Below, one piece after another: positions 12,681-20,253 of a stretch of 20,253 nt of DNA. A model generated the notes under the pieces. The model was not told where the DNA came from and made no database searches. It worked only from the letters and a program-made list of their open reading frames with translations. Each line of letters opens with the position of its first letter. The stretch's first letter is position 1. A program made the position numbers and the translations under genes. Location of the stretch: the NCBI GenBank assembly GCA_031255875.1, contig JAIRRR010000225.1:1-20253 (forward strand), written 5' to 3'. This DNA is from Treponema sp. GTDB lineage: Bacteria > Spirochaetota > Spirochaetia > Treponematales > Breznakiellaceae.

Positions 12681-14177
12681 ATGAATGAATTTGTTCTGCA
12701 AATGAAAAACATTGTTAAATCCTTTTATGGCAACAATGTTTTGAAAAATGTGAATTTTAACCTTGAAAGGGGACACGTACACGCGATTGTAGGCGGAAAT
12801 GGCGCGGGGAAATCCACTTTGATGAAAATCCTGACCGGAGTTTACAAGAAAGATTCCGGCGAGATTCTTGTTGACGGTAAAAAAGTTGAGTTTTCCGGTT
12901 ATTCCGGTGCCACATCCGTCGGAATTCGCATGATATTTCAGGAGCTCAGCGTAGTCCCCACATTGACCGTGGTTGAAAATATCTATCTGAATCATGAGGA
13001 ACGAAAGGGGTTTTTCAATGACGATAAAGGCATGAGGGAAGGCGCAAAAAAACTTCTGGCCAGATTGGGGATTGACGTCCCGGTAAACGAAAAAATCGCC
13101 AATTTAAGCGTTGGTTACTGCCAGTTGATAGAAATTGCCAAGGCTCTTTCCGAAAAAGTAAAAATTCTTGTTATGGACGAACCGACATCCTCCCTTTCCG
13201 ACACCGAGGTAACGCGCTTATTCAATATTGTTAGAACCCTGAAATCAGAAGGTGTTTCCATCGTATATATATCACATCGGATGAATGAAATACTTGAAAT
13301 TTCTGACGAAGTGACCGTGCTCAGGGACGGAGAGCATATCATCACCGATGAAGCAAAGAATCTGACTATTGCCGGTATAATCAATCATATGCTTGGCGAT
13401 ACCGAAAGAAATGCCTTTGAGTACCACGAAAGGCGAAAAATCCAAAATCCGGGTGTTATGATTGATGTGAATGAATTGTGCGTTGACAATCTAATAACGG
13501 ATGTTTCGTTCCATGTAAATGAAGGTGAAATTGTAGGATTGGCAGGGCTCATGGGTAGTGGCAGAACGGAGATACTTGAGTCTCTTTTTGGAATAAGAAA
13601 AATACGAAAAGGTAAAATTACTATTCAGGGTAAGCCAGTTGAAATAAAAAACACCCATAATGCGATAAGGTCCGGTATTGCCCTTGTTCCCGAGGACAGG
13701 CGCAGGGAAGGACTCGTGCTTATCCATACTCTTAAAAACAATCTGCTGCTTGCGCTCTTTGACAAGGTAAAAAAGAGCAGGCTGTTCATTGACAGCGCCA
13801 AGATTAAGAAGATTTCCGAAGAGAGTATAGCAGATCTTAATATCAAGACAGGCAGCATTGATACACTGATAAGCAATCTTTCCGGGGGGAACCAGCAGAA
13901 AGTCGTTATTGCCAAGTGGCTTAAAAACGATCCAAAATTATTGCTCCTGGACGAGCCAACGGCAGGTATTGACATTGGCGCGAAGGGTGAAATCATCAAA
14001 ATAATCGAAAACTATGCTGTCAGCGGGAAGAGCGTTATTGTTGTATCTTCGGAAATATCCGAACTTGTGGCAATGTGTGACAGAATAGTCGTTTTGGTTA
14101 ATGGGAAAAAAGCCAAAGAACTTACCAGAAATGAAATAAATAATCAGGGGGTTATTCAGCATGCAATTCAAGGTTAG
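12681..14177 (+). CDS. Sugar ABC transporter ATPase, double-NBD (RbsA/MglA type)
   Basis: A 498-residue fusion of two nucleotide-binding domains that powers import with the adjoining RbsC-like permease. First domain: Walker A GGNGAGKST (38-46), signature LSVGYCQ (142-148), Walker B ending D166-E-P-T, and SHRMNE in the switch region. Second domain: a degenerate Walker A (GLMGSGRTE) as usual in this family, signature LSGGNQQ (400-406), and D424-E-P-T with AGIDIGAKGE after it. Start choice is open: ATG 12681 is used here, but an in-frame TTG at 12675 sits at a better distance from GGAG (12665-12668) and would add two residues. The gene overlaps the permease by 17 bases. Confidence 0.93.
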   Translation: MNEFVLQMKNIVKSFYGNNVLKNVNFNLERGHVHAIVGGNGAGKSTLMKILTGVYKKDSGEILVDGKKVEFSGYSGATSVGIRMIFQELSVVPTLTVVENIYLNHEERKGFFNDDKGMREGAKKLLARLGIDVPVNEKIANLSVGYCQLIEIAKALSEKVKILVMDEPTSSLSDTEVTRLFNIVRTLKSEGVSIVYISHRMNEILEISDEVTVLRDGEHIITDEAKNLTIAGIINHMLGDTERNAFEYHERRKIQNPGVMIDVNELCVDNLITDVSFHVNEGEIVGLAGLMGSGRTEILESLFGIRKIRKGKITIQGKPVEIKNTHNAIRSGIALVPEDRRREGLVLIHTLKNNLLLALFDKVKKSRLFIDSAKIKKISEESIADLNIKTGSIDTLISNLSGGNQQKVVIAKWLKNDPKLLLLDEPTAGIDIGAKGEIIKIIENYAVSGKSVIVVSSEISELVAMCDRIVVLVNGKKAKELTRNEINNQGVIQHAIQG

Positions 14178-15126
14178 TTCCCTAAAAGAAATTGATTGGA
14201 GCAGATACATTGTTTATATCGCGTTCGTTATCGTTTTTCTCTTCCTTTCAATTTGGCTCGGAGGGCGGGGTTTTCTGTCAGTGAACAACGTGTTAAATAT
14301 TACACGGCAGACCTCTATGATAACCATTATGGCTGTTGCTATGACTTTTGTAATCGGGGCAGCCCAAATCGATCTCTCAATTGGATCAATAGTCGCCCTC
14401 TCCTCTCTGGTATGCGCCCTGCTTCTACGTTCAACGAATAATATAGCTTTGGCTCTTGCCGCATCTGTCGCGATCGGCATTTTTGTAGGCGCGATCAACG
14501 GCTTATTGATAACTAAATTGGGAATACCGGCATTTTTGGCAACCTTGGGTATGATGGGCATTATCCGGGGTATTGGAATGTGGATAACCAATATGGCGGC
14601 TATTGTCATTACCAATGAAACGTTTAATTTCGTTTTTGGTGTTGGTAACATCGGAGGCTGGTTTCCTGTTCTCCTTATCTGGACGGTTTTATTTGTCGTA
14701 TTCGGCGTCATTTTGCTCAATAAAACGCCTTTCGGCAAAAAAACACTTGCAGCCGGGGGAAATGAGACCGCAGCTCGCTTTACGGGGATCAATACCAGCA
14801 AGGTCAAATTGATGACTTTTATTATGAGCGGCGCTTTCGCGGCTTTCGCGGGAATTCTTTATGCAGGTAGAATGCAGGCGGGGCGCTATACCTTTGGAGA
14901 AGGAGATGAAATGTCCACAATCGCGGCTGTAATCCTTGGGGGAACCAGTATGGCAGGAGGGACCGGTTTTGTTATTGGCACCCTGATAGGCTCGCTTCTG
15001 ATGGGAATGATAAACAACGGCCTTATACTGGGCGGACTCAGCGTCAGCCAGCAAACCATCGTCCGAGGGGTAATCATCATTCTGGCTGTTGCGCTATCAA
15101 ATGTGACCAGGAAAAAAGCGAATTAG
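14161..15126 (+). CDS. Sugar ABC transporter permease (RbsC-like)
   Basis: A 321-residue integral membrane protein of the BPD_transp_2 family. About eight to ten hydrophobic segments run from residue 15 onwards (YIVYIAFVIVFLFLSIWL first). Family signatures include AAQIDLSIGSIVALSS, the cytoplasmic loop KTPFGKKTLAAGGNETAARFTGIN that contacts the ATPase, and GGTSMAGGTGFVIGTLIGS near the end. Only one permease gene is present, so the channel is expected to be a homodimer, as in RbsC. The start overlaps the ATPase stop by 17 bases, indicating coupled translation. It is the last gene of the operon; a terminator follows directly. Confidence 0.93.
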   Translation: MQFKVSSLKEIDWSRYIVYIAFVIVFLFLSIWLGGRGFLSVNNVLNITRQTSMITIMAVAMTFVIGAAQIDLSIGSIVALSSLVCALLLRSTNNIALALAASVAIGIFVGAINGLLITKLGIPAFLATLGMMGIIRGIGMWITNMAAIVITNETFNFVFGVGNIGGWFPVLLIWTVLFVVFGVILLNKTPFGKKTLAAGGNETAARFTGINTSKVKLMTFIMSGAFAAFAGILYAGRMQAGRYTFGEGDEMSTIAAVILGGTSMAGGTGFVIGTLIGSLLMGMINNGLILGGLSVSQQTIVRGVIIILAVALSNVTRKKAN

Positions 15127-15128
15127 CA

Positions 15129-15161
15129 CGGAACGCGCCGTACGCGGTCCGGTAAATTTTT
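15129..15161 (+). terminator. Intrinsic terminator of the sugar operon
   Basis: Three bases after the permease stop, CGGAACGCG (15129-15137) pairs with CGCGGTCCG (15143-15151) with one A-G mismatch and a 5-base loop. GTAAATTTTT follows. The stem strength and T-run fit a rho-independent terminator closing the operon that starts near 9241. Confidence 0.75.
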
Positions 15162-15184
15162 AAGGGCGGTTTCCGCAAAAGACC

Positions 15185-15213
15185 GTGACACTCTGCGGAT
15201 TCTCTGCTATTAT
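15185..15213 (+). promoter_or_regulatory. Putative promoter of the TM2-domain gene
   Basis: GTGACA (15185-15190, one mismatch to TTGACA) and TATTAT (15208-15213, one mismatch to TATAAT) are separated by exactly 17 bases. The predicted start falls at about 15219-15221, on the ATG at 15220 itself. If correct, the message would be leaderless or almost so. Confidence 0.55.
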
Positions 15214-15219
15214 GGTGGT

Positions 15220-15729
15220 ATGTATAGCGTAGGTCTCGCGTATCTCTTATGGCTGCTTTCCGGATTCGGCGCCCTGGGGTTCCACCGTTTTTACCTGGGA
15301 AAGATCCCTTCAGGCCTGCTGTGGATGTTCACCGGGGGCCTGGTGGGGCTGGGATCGATCTACGATTTCCTCACCCTGCCCGGCCAGGTACGGGAGGCGA
15401 ATATACGGAACGCCCTGCTAAGCGGGGCCCTCGGAAAGGGCGCCAACCTCAGCGGCTGGCGTTATGTCAACGACGGCAGTTCCCGCGTTGTGCGCGAACG
15501 CAAGGAAAGCGTGGAGCGGGTTATTCTGCGCGCGGCCAAACAGAACAAGGGGGTAGTGACCGCCAGCGAAGTGGCGCTGGAAGGGAATATCTCCATAGAA
15601 GACGCGAGAAAAGCCCTGGAGATTCTGGTCAGCAAGGGTTTTGCCGAAATGCGGGTCCGCCGTTCCGGCACCATCGTCTACACCCTCCCGGAATTCATGG
15701 ACGGCGACTCCCCCCTGGAAGATTTCTAG
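15220..15729 (+). CDS. TM2-domain membrane protein with C-terminal winged-helix-like domain
   Basis: A 169-residue protein. Residues 2-20 and about 32-50 are two transmembrane helices of a TM2 domain; between them is the diagnostic G20-F-H-R-F-Y-L-G-K28, and YDFLTLPGQV closes the domain. Residues about 95-157 (ESVERVILRAAKQNKGVVTA..., ending GTIVYTLPEF) resemble a small winged helix, with an N-terminal helix, a helix-turn-helix and a basic wing. Such TM2-plus-wHTH proteins occur in spirochaetes, but their role is not known to me. The start is required because the first helix begins at residue 2. GGTGG directly abuts the ATG, too close to be a normal ribosome site. The gene is monocistronic and converges on mutS2 with 13 bases between stops. 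Confidence 0.8.
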   Translation: MYSVGLAYLLWLLSGFGALGFHRFYLGKIPSGLLWMFTGGLVGLGSIYDFLTLPGQVREANIRNALLSGALGKGANLSGWRYVNDGSSRVVRERKESVERVILRAAKQNKGVVTASEVALEGNISIEDARKALEILVSKGFAEMRVRRSGTIVYTLPEFMDGDSPLEDF

Positions 15730-15742
15730 CTATTCGGGAGCT

Positions 15743-18133
15743 TTAGCGCCTCAGTACCACCTCGGTCCTGCCGAAGCCGCCGAGTTCCGGGCGGGAAAAG
15801 AAATAATCCGCTACCTGGTCCTGTTTCGCCAGGTATTCGTGTACCCCCTTTTGAAGTACGCCGTTGCCCTTGCCGTGAATCACCGAAAATTCGCCAAGGC
15901 CGGACAGGACCGCCGCGTCGATCTGCCTTTGCAGAGTCTCGATGGCTTCCTCCAGCCGCATGCCCCGCAGATTGAGCTCAAAACAGGCCCGGGCGGCGGC
16001 CGACAGCCCGGCGGTCTCGATGAGGGGCCCGGCATCCTCCGGCGGCGCGGGGACGAGCTCGTCTTCGGCCACCGTTATCCTGAGAGAGCCGGTTTCCACA
16101 AGCCAGCCGCCCTTCTCCGGCCTGATAACCTTGCCCCGGCGTTTCCGCTCCCCGACAAGGACTTCGGCGCCGGGGGCTACGGGGGCCGGTTTCCCGCTTC
16201 CCGCCCCTCCGGGAACGCCGTCCGCCCCGGCCTCAATCCGGCTCCGCTCCCCCCGGAACAGCCTCTCCTCGGCGTCAAGGTTCAGGGCTTCGGCTTCGGC
16301 CGCGTCTCCCAGTTCCCGCAAAAATTCCTTTACCTTCAGGGTCTTTTCCCGGCTTAGCTCCCCTTCCTTTACTTCCCGTACCAGGTTTTCAAGTTTTTTC
16401 CTGCTTTCCTGCAAGAGGAGGCGGAACTTGCCCATGCCCCCCCGCTTAAGCTCAAGCTCTTTTTGCCTGAGCCTGAGTTCCCTGAGATCCGCGCCGCGCC
16501 TTTCCTCGCGAAGCCTCCGCTCCGTTTCCCCGGCTTCTTTCTGCGCCGCGTCCAGATCCCGGCGTTTTCTCTTGAGCTCGGCGATCAGGGCGGAAACGTC
16601 CGCGCGCTCGCCTTCCAGGTAGGAGCGGGCCCCGGCGACAATAGCGGCGGGGAGGCCGTTCCGGGCGGCTATATCCACCGCGCGGCTTTCCCCGGGGATG
16701 CCCATAACTATCCGGTAGGTGGGCGACAGGGTCAGGCCGTCGAATTCCACCGAGGCGTTTTCCACGCCGGAGCGGGTATAGCCGTAATTTTTCAGCGCCC
16801 CGTGGTGGGTGGTAACGACGACCCGCGGGCCTTTTTCTATAAAGTGATCCAGAACGGCCATGGCGATGGCCCCGCCTTCCTGGGGATCGGTGCCGGAGCC
16901 GAGTTCGTCCAGCAGCACGAGCGACCGGGACGTGGCGCGGGCGGTGATCGAAGCGATGCCGGCTATATGGGCGGAGAAGGTGGAGAGGGACTGGGCGAGC
17001 GACTGCTCGTCCCCGATGTCGGCGTAGACCCCGTCGAAGACCGGGAGCGATGTCCCCTCGCCTGCGGGAAGGGCAAGGCCGAACTGGTTCATCAGGGCGA
17101 AAAGCCCGATGGTCTTGAGCGCGACGGTTTTCCCGCCCGTATTGGGCCCGGTGATGATCACGATCGCGCTGCCCATGGCAAAGTCGATGGGGACCGCCCG
17201 GCTTCCCAAAAGCGGATGCCGCGCCTTCACCAGCACAAGCTCCCCGGCGTCTTTGGCAAAACAGCCCCGGCCGTCGCGGGAATAGCGGGCGCGGGCGCGG
17301 AGGGTTTCCAGGTACACCACCCGCTCGTGGAACAGGGCCAGGTCTTCCCGGAAAGACGAAACCGCCGCGGTTGTCTCCCGCAAGACGCGGCGTATTTCGG
17401 CGTCAAGGCGCCGCTGTTCGATGACGATGCTGTTGTTCTTCTCGACCACGTCCTCGGGCTCCACGAACAGGGTCTGCCCCGTGCCCGAAACCTCGTGGAC
17501 TATGCCTTTGATGCGCCCCCGGAAATTCGCCTTTACGGCCAGCACGGTCCTCCCGTCCCGCTGGGAAGGAACAGGCGACTGGAGCATGCGGCGGGTTTCC
17601 TCGTTCCCCGCGTAACGCGCCACGGCCTTTTCCAGTTCCGCCGCCAGGCCCTGTATCCGCCTCTTTATCTCCCGGAATTCCGGAAGGTCCCGCAGCCTTC
17701 CGTCCCTGTCCAGCACCCGGAAAACCTCCCGGGAAACGGCCCGGCAGTCGGGCATGCTGCCGGTGACCTCCTTAAGCGCGTCTTGGCTTTCCTCCCCGCA
17801 TTCCCCGCCGCATAGCCACTCCCTGAGCGCCTCCCCCCGCTCCGCGAAAATTCCCAGGGCGCAGAGTTCCTCCGCGCCAAGGACGGCCCCTTCCACGCCG
17901 AGGGCCGGGAGCAGCGGGGCGATGGCGGGAATGGCGCCCGGCGGCTCGGCGCTGCCGGAATTGAGCCGGTCCAGCACGGCGGATACAAGGCGCTTGAGAG
18001 AGGCGGCGGCTTCGCTGTCGCAAAGCGGGAGGGATTCGCCTATCTTCCTGCCGGCCTCCTCGCTTAACGCGCAAAGCGAAACAGCGTTACGCACCGAGTC
18101 GAATTCCAGCAGGGCGAGGGTTTTATCGTTCAT
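15743..18133 (-). CDS. mutS2: MutS2 family DNA/ribosome-associated ATPase with Smr domain
   Basis: A 796-residue MutS2 protein, a MutS homologue lacking the mismatch-recognition domain, implicated in recombination control and in rescue of collided ribosomes. Residues 1-300 form the core/lever region. The ATPase has Walker A GPNTGGKT (329-336), a STFSAHI segment, and Walker B with D409-E-L-G-S-G-T. A charged coiled coil spans about 510-640 (many EERR/ELK repeats). The C-terminal Smr domain starts at LNLRGMR (720-726) and has HGKGNG (753-758). The first motif is usually LDLRG; here Asp is Asn721. The ATG overlaps the rsgA stop (ATGA), so translation is coupled. Length is normal. Confidence 0.95.
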   Translation of the reverse strand: MNDKTLALLEFDSVRNAVSLCALSEEAGRKIGESLPLCDSEAAASLKRLVSAVLDRLNSGSAEPPGAIPAIAPLLPALGVEGAVLGAEELCALGIFAERGEALREWLCGGECGEESQDALKEVTGSMPDCRAVSREVFRVLDRDGRLRDLPEFREIKRRIQGLAAELEKAVARYAGNEETRRMLQSPVPSQRDGRTVLAVKANFRGRIKGIVHEVSGTGQTLFVEPEDVVEKNNSIVIEQRRLDAEIRRVLRETTAAVSSFREDLALFHERVVYLETLRARARYSRDGRGCFAKDAGELVLVKARHPLLGSRAVPIDFAMGSAIVIITGPNTGGKTVALKTIGLFALMNQFGLALPAGEGTSLPVFDGVYADIGDEQSLAQSLSTFSAHIAGIASITARATSRSLVLLDELGSGTDPQEGGAIAMAVLDHFIEKGPRVVVTTHHGALKNYGYTRSGVENASVEFDGLTLSPTYRIVMGIPGESRAVDIAARNGLPAAIVAGARSYLEGERADVSALIAELKRKRRDLDAAQKEAGETERRLREERRGADLRELRLRQKELELKRGGMGKFRLLLQESRKKLENLVREVKEGELSREKTLKVKEFLRELGDAAEAEALNLDAEERLFRGERSRIEAGADGVPGGAGSGKPAPVAPGAEVLVGERKRRGKVIRPEKGGWLVETGSLRITVAEDELVPAPPEDAGPLIETAGLSAAARACFELNLRGMRLEEAIETLQRQIDAAVLSGLGEFSVIHGKGNGVLQKGVHEYLAKQDQVADYFFSRPELGGFGRTEVVLRR

Positions 18134-19080
18134 AATAATTCCGAAAGTTCTTCCCGTATCCGCAGGTAGCTTTCGTAGCGATCCTCGTGGATCGCCCCTG
18201 CGGCCACTGCCTCAAGCACCTTGCAGCCCGGCTCGGTTTCGTGGGAACAGGAAAGGCCGTAAGAACATTTCCCCGCAAGGGGCGCGAATTCCTTCATATA
18301 ATGAATAAGCTCCCCGCCCGTAACGCCGTCCGGGAGCAGCCTCCGTATTCCCGGGGTGTCGATAAGGCGGATGCCCGGGCCTTCGAACAAAACCGACATG
18401 GCGGTGGTGTGGTTCCCCCTGTCGTACTTTTCGTTGATGCCCCCCACCCGCGCGCCTGTCCCGGGAATCAGCGCGTTTATCAGGCTTGACTTGCCCGCGC
18501 CCGACTGCCCCGCCAGGACGGACAGTTTTCCCGCAGCAAAGCGCCGCAGCTCTTCCATGCCCTCCCCGGTTTTCGCGGAAACCCGCAGCACCGGGTAGCC
18601 GATGCGGGCAAAATCCTCAAGCCGCTCGTCCGTGTCGATGTTGCCGTCAAAAATATCCTGCTTGTTGCACACAATGGCCGCAGGGATGCCGGCAATTTCC
18701 GCCTGGACAAGGGCCCGGTCCAGGAACCGGGGCCGGAAGGGGGGGGACGCGGGAGTGGCGACGCAGAGGACGAGGTCGATGTTGGCCGCCAAAAGCTGGG
18801 ATGCCGCAGAACGGTTCGCCCCAAGCCCTTTCTGGTTAAAGCGGGTAAAACGGTTCCGCCGCTCCTCCACCGCCAGAATGAGCCCTGTCCCGGGCCGGGA
18901 AGGATCTTCCTCTACCGCGACATAGTCGCCGGGGGCAAGGGGGTTGTAGTAACGCTCCACCCCTTTAAGGATCTTGCCCTTTATGCGGCACTCAAGCGAA
19001 ACTCCGGCGGCCTCCCCTTCCCTGAAAAGGCGCACCGTAAAAATATTCCGGGAACCCCGGATTACAAGGGCGCGTTCCAT
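18130..19080 (-). CDS. rsgA: Ribosome small-subunit GTPase RsgA
   Basis: A 316-residue circularly permuted GTPase that assists late 30S maturation. The N-terminal 75 residues are the OB fold. GTPase motifs then occur in permuted order: N139-K-Q-D142 (G4), SAKTGEG (168-174, G5), GQSGAGKSS (191-199, G1), GNHTTA (222-227, G2/switch I), and D241-T-P-G (G3). The C-terminal zinc site is C272, C278, H280 and C286 in the family's spacing. It begins 6 bases after the murI stop and its stop overlaps the mutS2 start. Confidence 0.96.
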   Translation of the reverse strand: MERALVIRGSRNIFTVRLFREGEAAGVSLECRIKGKILKGVERYYNPLAPGDYVAVEEDPSRPGTGLILAVEERRNRFTRFNQKGLGANRSAASQLLAANIDLVLCVATPASPPFRPRFLDRALVQAEIAGIPAAIVCNKQDIFDGNIDTDERLEDFARIGYPVLRVSAKTGEGMEELRRFAAGKLSVLAGQSGAGKSSLINALIPGTGARVGGINEKYDRGNHTTAMSVLFEGPGIRLIDTPGIRRLLPDGVTGGELIHYMKEFAPLAGKCSYGLSCSHETEPGCKVLEAVAAGAIHEDRYESYLRIREELSELL

Positions 19081-19086
19081 AAGCTG

Positions 19087-19929
19087 CTAAAATTCCCCGA
19101 GCCGCCCGAGGGAAAGCCCGGCATCGGCGGCCCTTTGGCGCCAGAGTTCCCCCGGCTCCCCGTCCCCGGTAAGCACGAGCAGATTCCGGGGCCTTTCCCC
19201 GGGCAGGGCCGCCCCTCCGCCGGGCGCGGCGCGGATACCGTGCTTTTCAAGCAGCGATTCCGCGCGGCCTGCCACCCCCTCGACCGAATCGAAGATACGG
19301 ACAGCTTCCTCCGGGCTTCCCTCCCCGGAAAGCGACTCGAACGCGTCGCGCAGGAACACAAAGTGCGTGCAGCCCAGGACAACGGCGTCAGCCCCGGCCC
19401 GGCGGAATCCGGCGATATAGGGCGCCGCCCGGCCGCGCTGTTCGTCAATACCCGCGCGGTCCCCGCCCCGTTCCACAAAGTCCACCAGGTCCGGCGCGGC
19501 GATCCCCGTCAGTTTGCAGCCGGGCGCGCAGCGGCGGAGCAGCCCCTCCGTATAGGGATCCGCAATCGTGCGCGCCGTGCCCAGTATCCCGATATGGCGC
19601 TTCAGGCTCGCGCTTGCCGCAGGCTTCACCGCCGGGACCGTCCCCACCCAGCGTATGCCCGGGAAACGCTCCCTGAGCAGGGCCAGCGCGGTAACGGAAG
19701 CGGTATTGCAGGCCAGCACCGCAAGTTTGGGCCTGAAAAGATTGTCCAGATCGCGGGCAAGGGCGGAGAGTATCCTCCCGAGCGCGTCCCGGTCCTTCCC
19801 GCCGTATGGGAAATTGGCGCGGTCGGCAACGTAAATTACCCGCTCGCCGGGGTTGCGCCGCGCAAAGCGGCCGCAGTAGGGAAGCCCCCCGATGCCGGAA
19901 TCAAGAAACAGGACAGGCCGCAGATCCAT
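19087..19929 (-). CDS. murI: Glutamate racemase
   Basis: A 280-residue racemase making D-glutamate for peptidoglycan. Landmarks: D10-S-G-I-G-G15, with Asp10 as usual near the active site; the two catalytic cysteines C74 (ACNTAS) and C187 (GCTHF); and VADRANFPYG. Numbering is from the ATG at 19929. An in-frame GTG directly upstream (19932) is a possible start adding one residue; neither has a strong ribosome site. The C-terminal 50 residues after EGVAGRAESLL are less conserved, with a short Gly/Ala/Pro-rich stretch. It lies between the zinc-ribbon gene and rsgA, closely spaced on the same strand. Confidence 0.94.
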   Translation of the reverse strand: MDLRPVLFLDSGIGGLPYCGRFARRNPGERVIYVADRANFPYGGKDRDALGRILSALARDLDNLFRPKLAVLACNTASVTALALLRERFPGIRWVGTVPAVKPAASASLKRHIGILGTARTIADPYTEGLLRRCAPGCKLTGIAAPDLVDFVERGGDRAGIDEQRGRAAPYIAGFRRAGADAVVLGCTHFVFLRDAFESLSGEGSPEEAVRIFDSVEGVAGRAESLLEKHGIRAAPGGGAALPGERPRNLLVLTGDGEPGELWRQRAADAGLSLGRLGEF

Positions 19930-19950
19930 CACGATAAGCCCGGCGGCCGC

Positions 19951-20244
19951 CTAGCCGAAAAGTTTGTCGAAAGCCTGCCGCGCTTCGGCCGCAGCGTCCC
20001 TGGCCTTCCCCGCTCCGGCGCTTTTCCCCCGGTATTTGGCGTCCAGGGAAAACCAGTCGCAAAAATTGCCCCGTTCCTTGTCGGCCACAAGCTCAGCCTG
20101 CGCCTCCCGGCAGTCGGCCCGGCTTCCCGGCAGATAGGAGCGGCAGTTCCGGCAGGACCGGAGATCCCTGCCGCAGCCGGGGCAGCGGAGGGAACGGCCT
20201 ATGGGCTCGGCATCGGTGACCGGGGACCCGCAAAACCAGCACAT
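19951..20244 (-). CDS. Small conserved cysteine-rich (zinc-ribbon-like) protein
   Basis: A 97-residue protein with eight cysteines in ordered pairs: C2/C5 (CWFC), C21/C24 (CPGC), C31/C34 (CRNC), then C45 and C62 (NFCDWF). The first two CxxC pairs suggest a zinc ribbon. The pattern CRNCRSYLPG...CREAQAELVADKERGNFCDWF matches a small conserved bacterial family of unknown function that I recall but cannot name. The C-terminal 30 residues are charged and helical. The ATG at 20244 gives the family's usual start (MCW.CG), but the frame stays open to the window edge, so a longer N-terminus cannot be excluded. murI begins about 20 bases after its stop. Confidence 0.78.
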   Translation of the reverse strand: MCWFCGSPVTDAEPIGRSLRCPGCGRDLRSCRNCRSYLPGSRADCREAQAELVADKERGNFCDWFSLDAKYRGKSAGAGKARDAAAEARQAFDKLFG

Positions 20245-20253
20245 GCACCCATT

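Noticed and set aside
15726..15745. AGCT...AGCT stem between the convergent TM2 and mutS2 genes as a shared terminator
   Set aside because: Only four pairs and no T-run on either strand.
16463..17815. 450-residue plus-strand frame across mutS2
   Set aside because: It mirrors mutS2 on the opposite strand and has low-complexity Gly/Ala/Pro/Arg composition; mutS2 has all expected motifs.
1..20253. Search for tRNA, rRNA, CRISPR arrays, transposases, phage genes and long direct repeats
   Set aside because: None seen by eye in either strand.

Overview
The window looks like chromosomal DNA from a spirochaete, most likely a GC-rich Treponema. The evidence is indirect: a LoaP/NusG-like protein heading polysaccharide genes, a substrate-binding protein leader ending in AGGGQQ, a short TM2-plus-winged-helix protein, and a spirochaete-style xanthine-dehydrogenase-like trio. 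This is recognition by eye and was not searched. No RNA gene, insertion sequence, integrase or CRISPR array was seen.

Layout. (1) 89-3380, plus strand, GC-rich: a LoaP-like NusG paralogue, a soluble FlaA1/CapD-type NDP-sugar dehydratase and a DegT/StrS PLP aminotransferase. Together the last two would make a 4-amino-4,6-dideoxy sugar nucleotide for a surface glycan. (2) 3381-3638: a gap with no convincing gene. (3) 3639-7127, plus strand: three overlapping genes for a molybdenum-hydroxylase-like complex (Mo subunit, [2Fe-2S] subunit, FAD subunit), with several active-site motifs changed. (4) 7144-15126, plus strand, visibly more AT-rich: a sugar-uptake and catabolism cassette. It holds an oversized LacI-type regulator, a control region with a near-consensus promoter and three TTTACGTAAA palindromes, an IolE-like TIM-barrel enzyme, a periplasmic sugar-binding protein, a Gfo/Idh/MocA oxidoreductase, a double-NBD ABC ATPase and a permease, then a terminator. 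(5) 15220-15729, plus strand: a TM2-domain protein with a possibly leaderless transcript. (6) 15743-20244, minus strand, GC-rich housekeeping genes in a tight row: zinc-ribbon-like protein, murI, rsgA, mutS2.

The most unusual element is the regulator at 7144-9126. It has a complete LacI-family repressor (HTH plus sensor) followed by about 310 residues that match, motif for motif, the mature periplasmic binding protein encoded downstream (10257-11390). The cell therefore appears to keep a cytoplasmic copy of the transporter's ligand-binding domain fused to the repressor of that transporter's operon. The three palindromes, each with a central CG as LacI-family operators usually have, bracket the promoter 3' of the regulator and fit a looping repression model. 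The intercistronic hairpins before the binding-protein gene and before the ATPase gene suggest that transcript levels are tuned along the operon.

Pathway reading (inference): the ABC transporter imports a sugar or cyclitol, the Gfo/Idh/MocA enzyme oxidises it with NAD(P), and the IolE-like enzyme dehydrates or isomerises the keto product. The true substrate cannot be read from the sequence.
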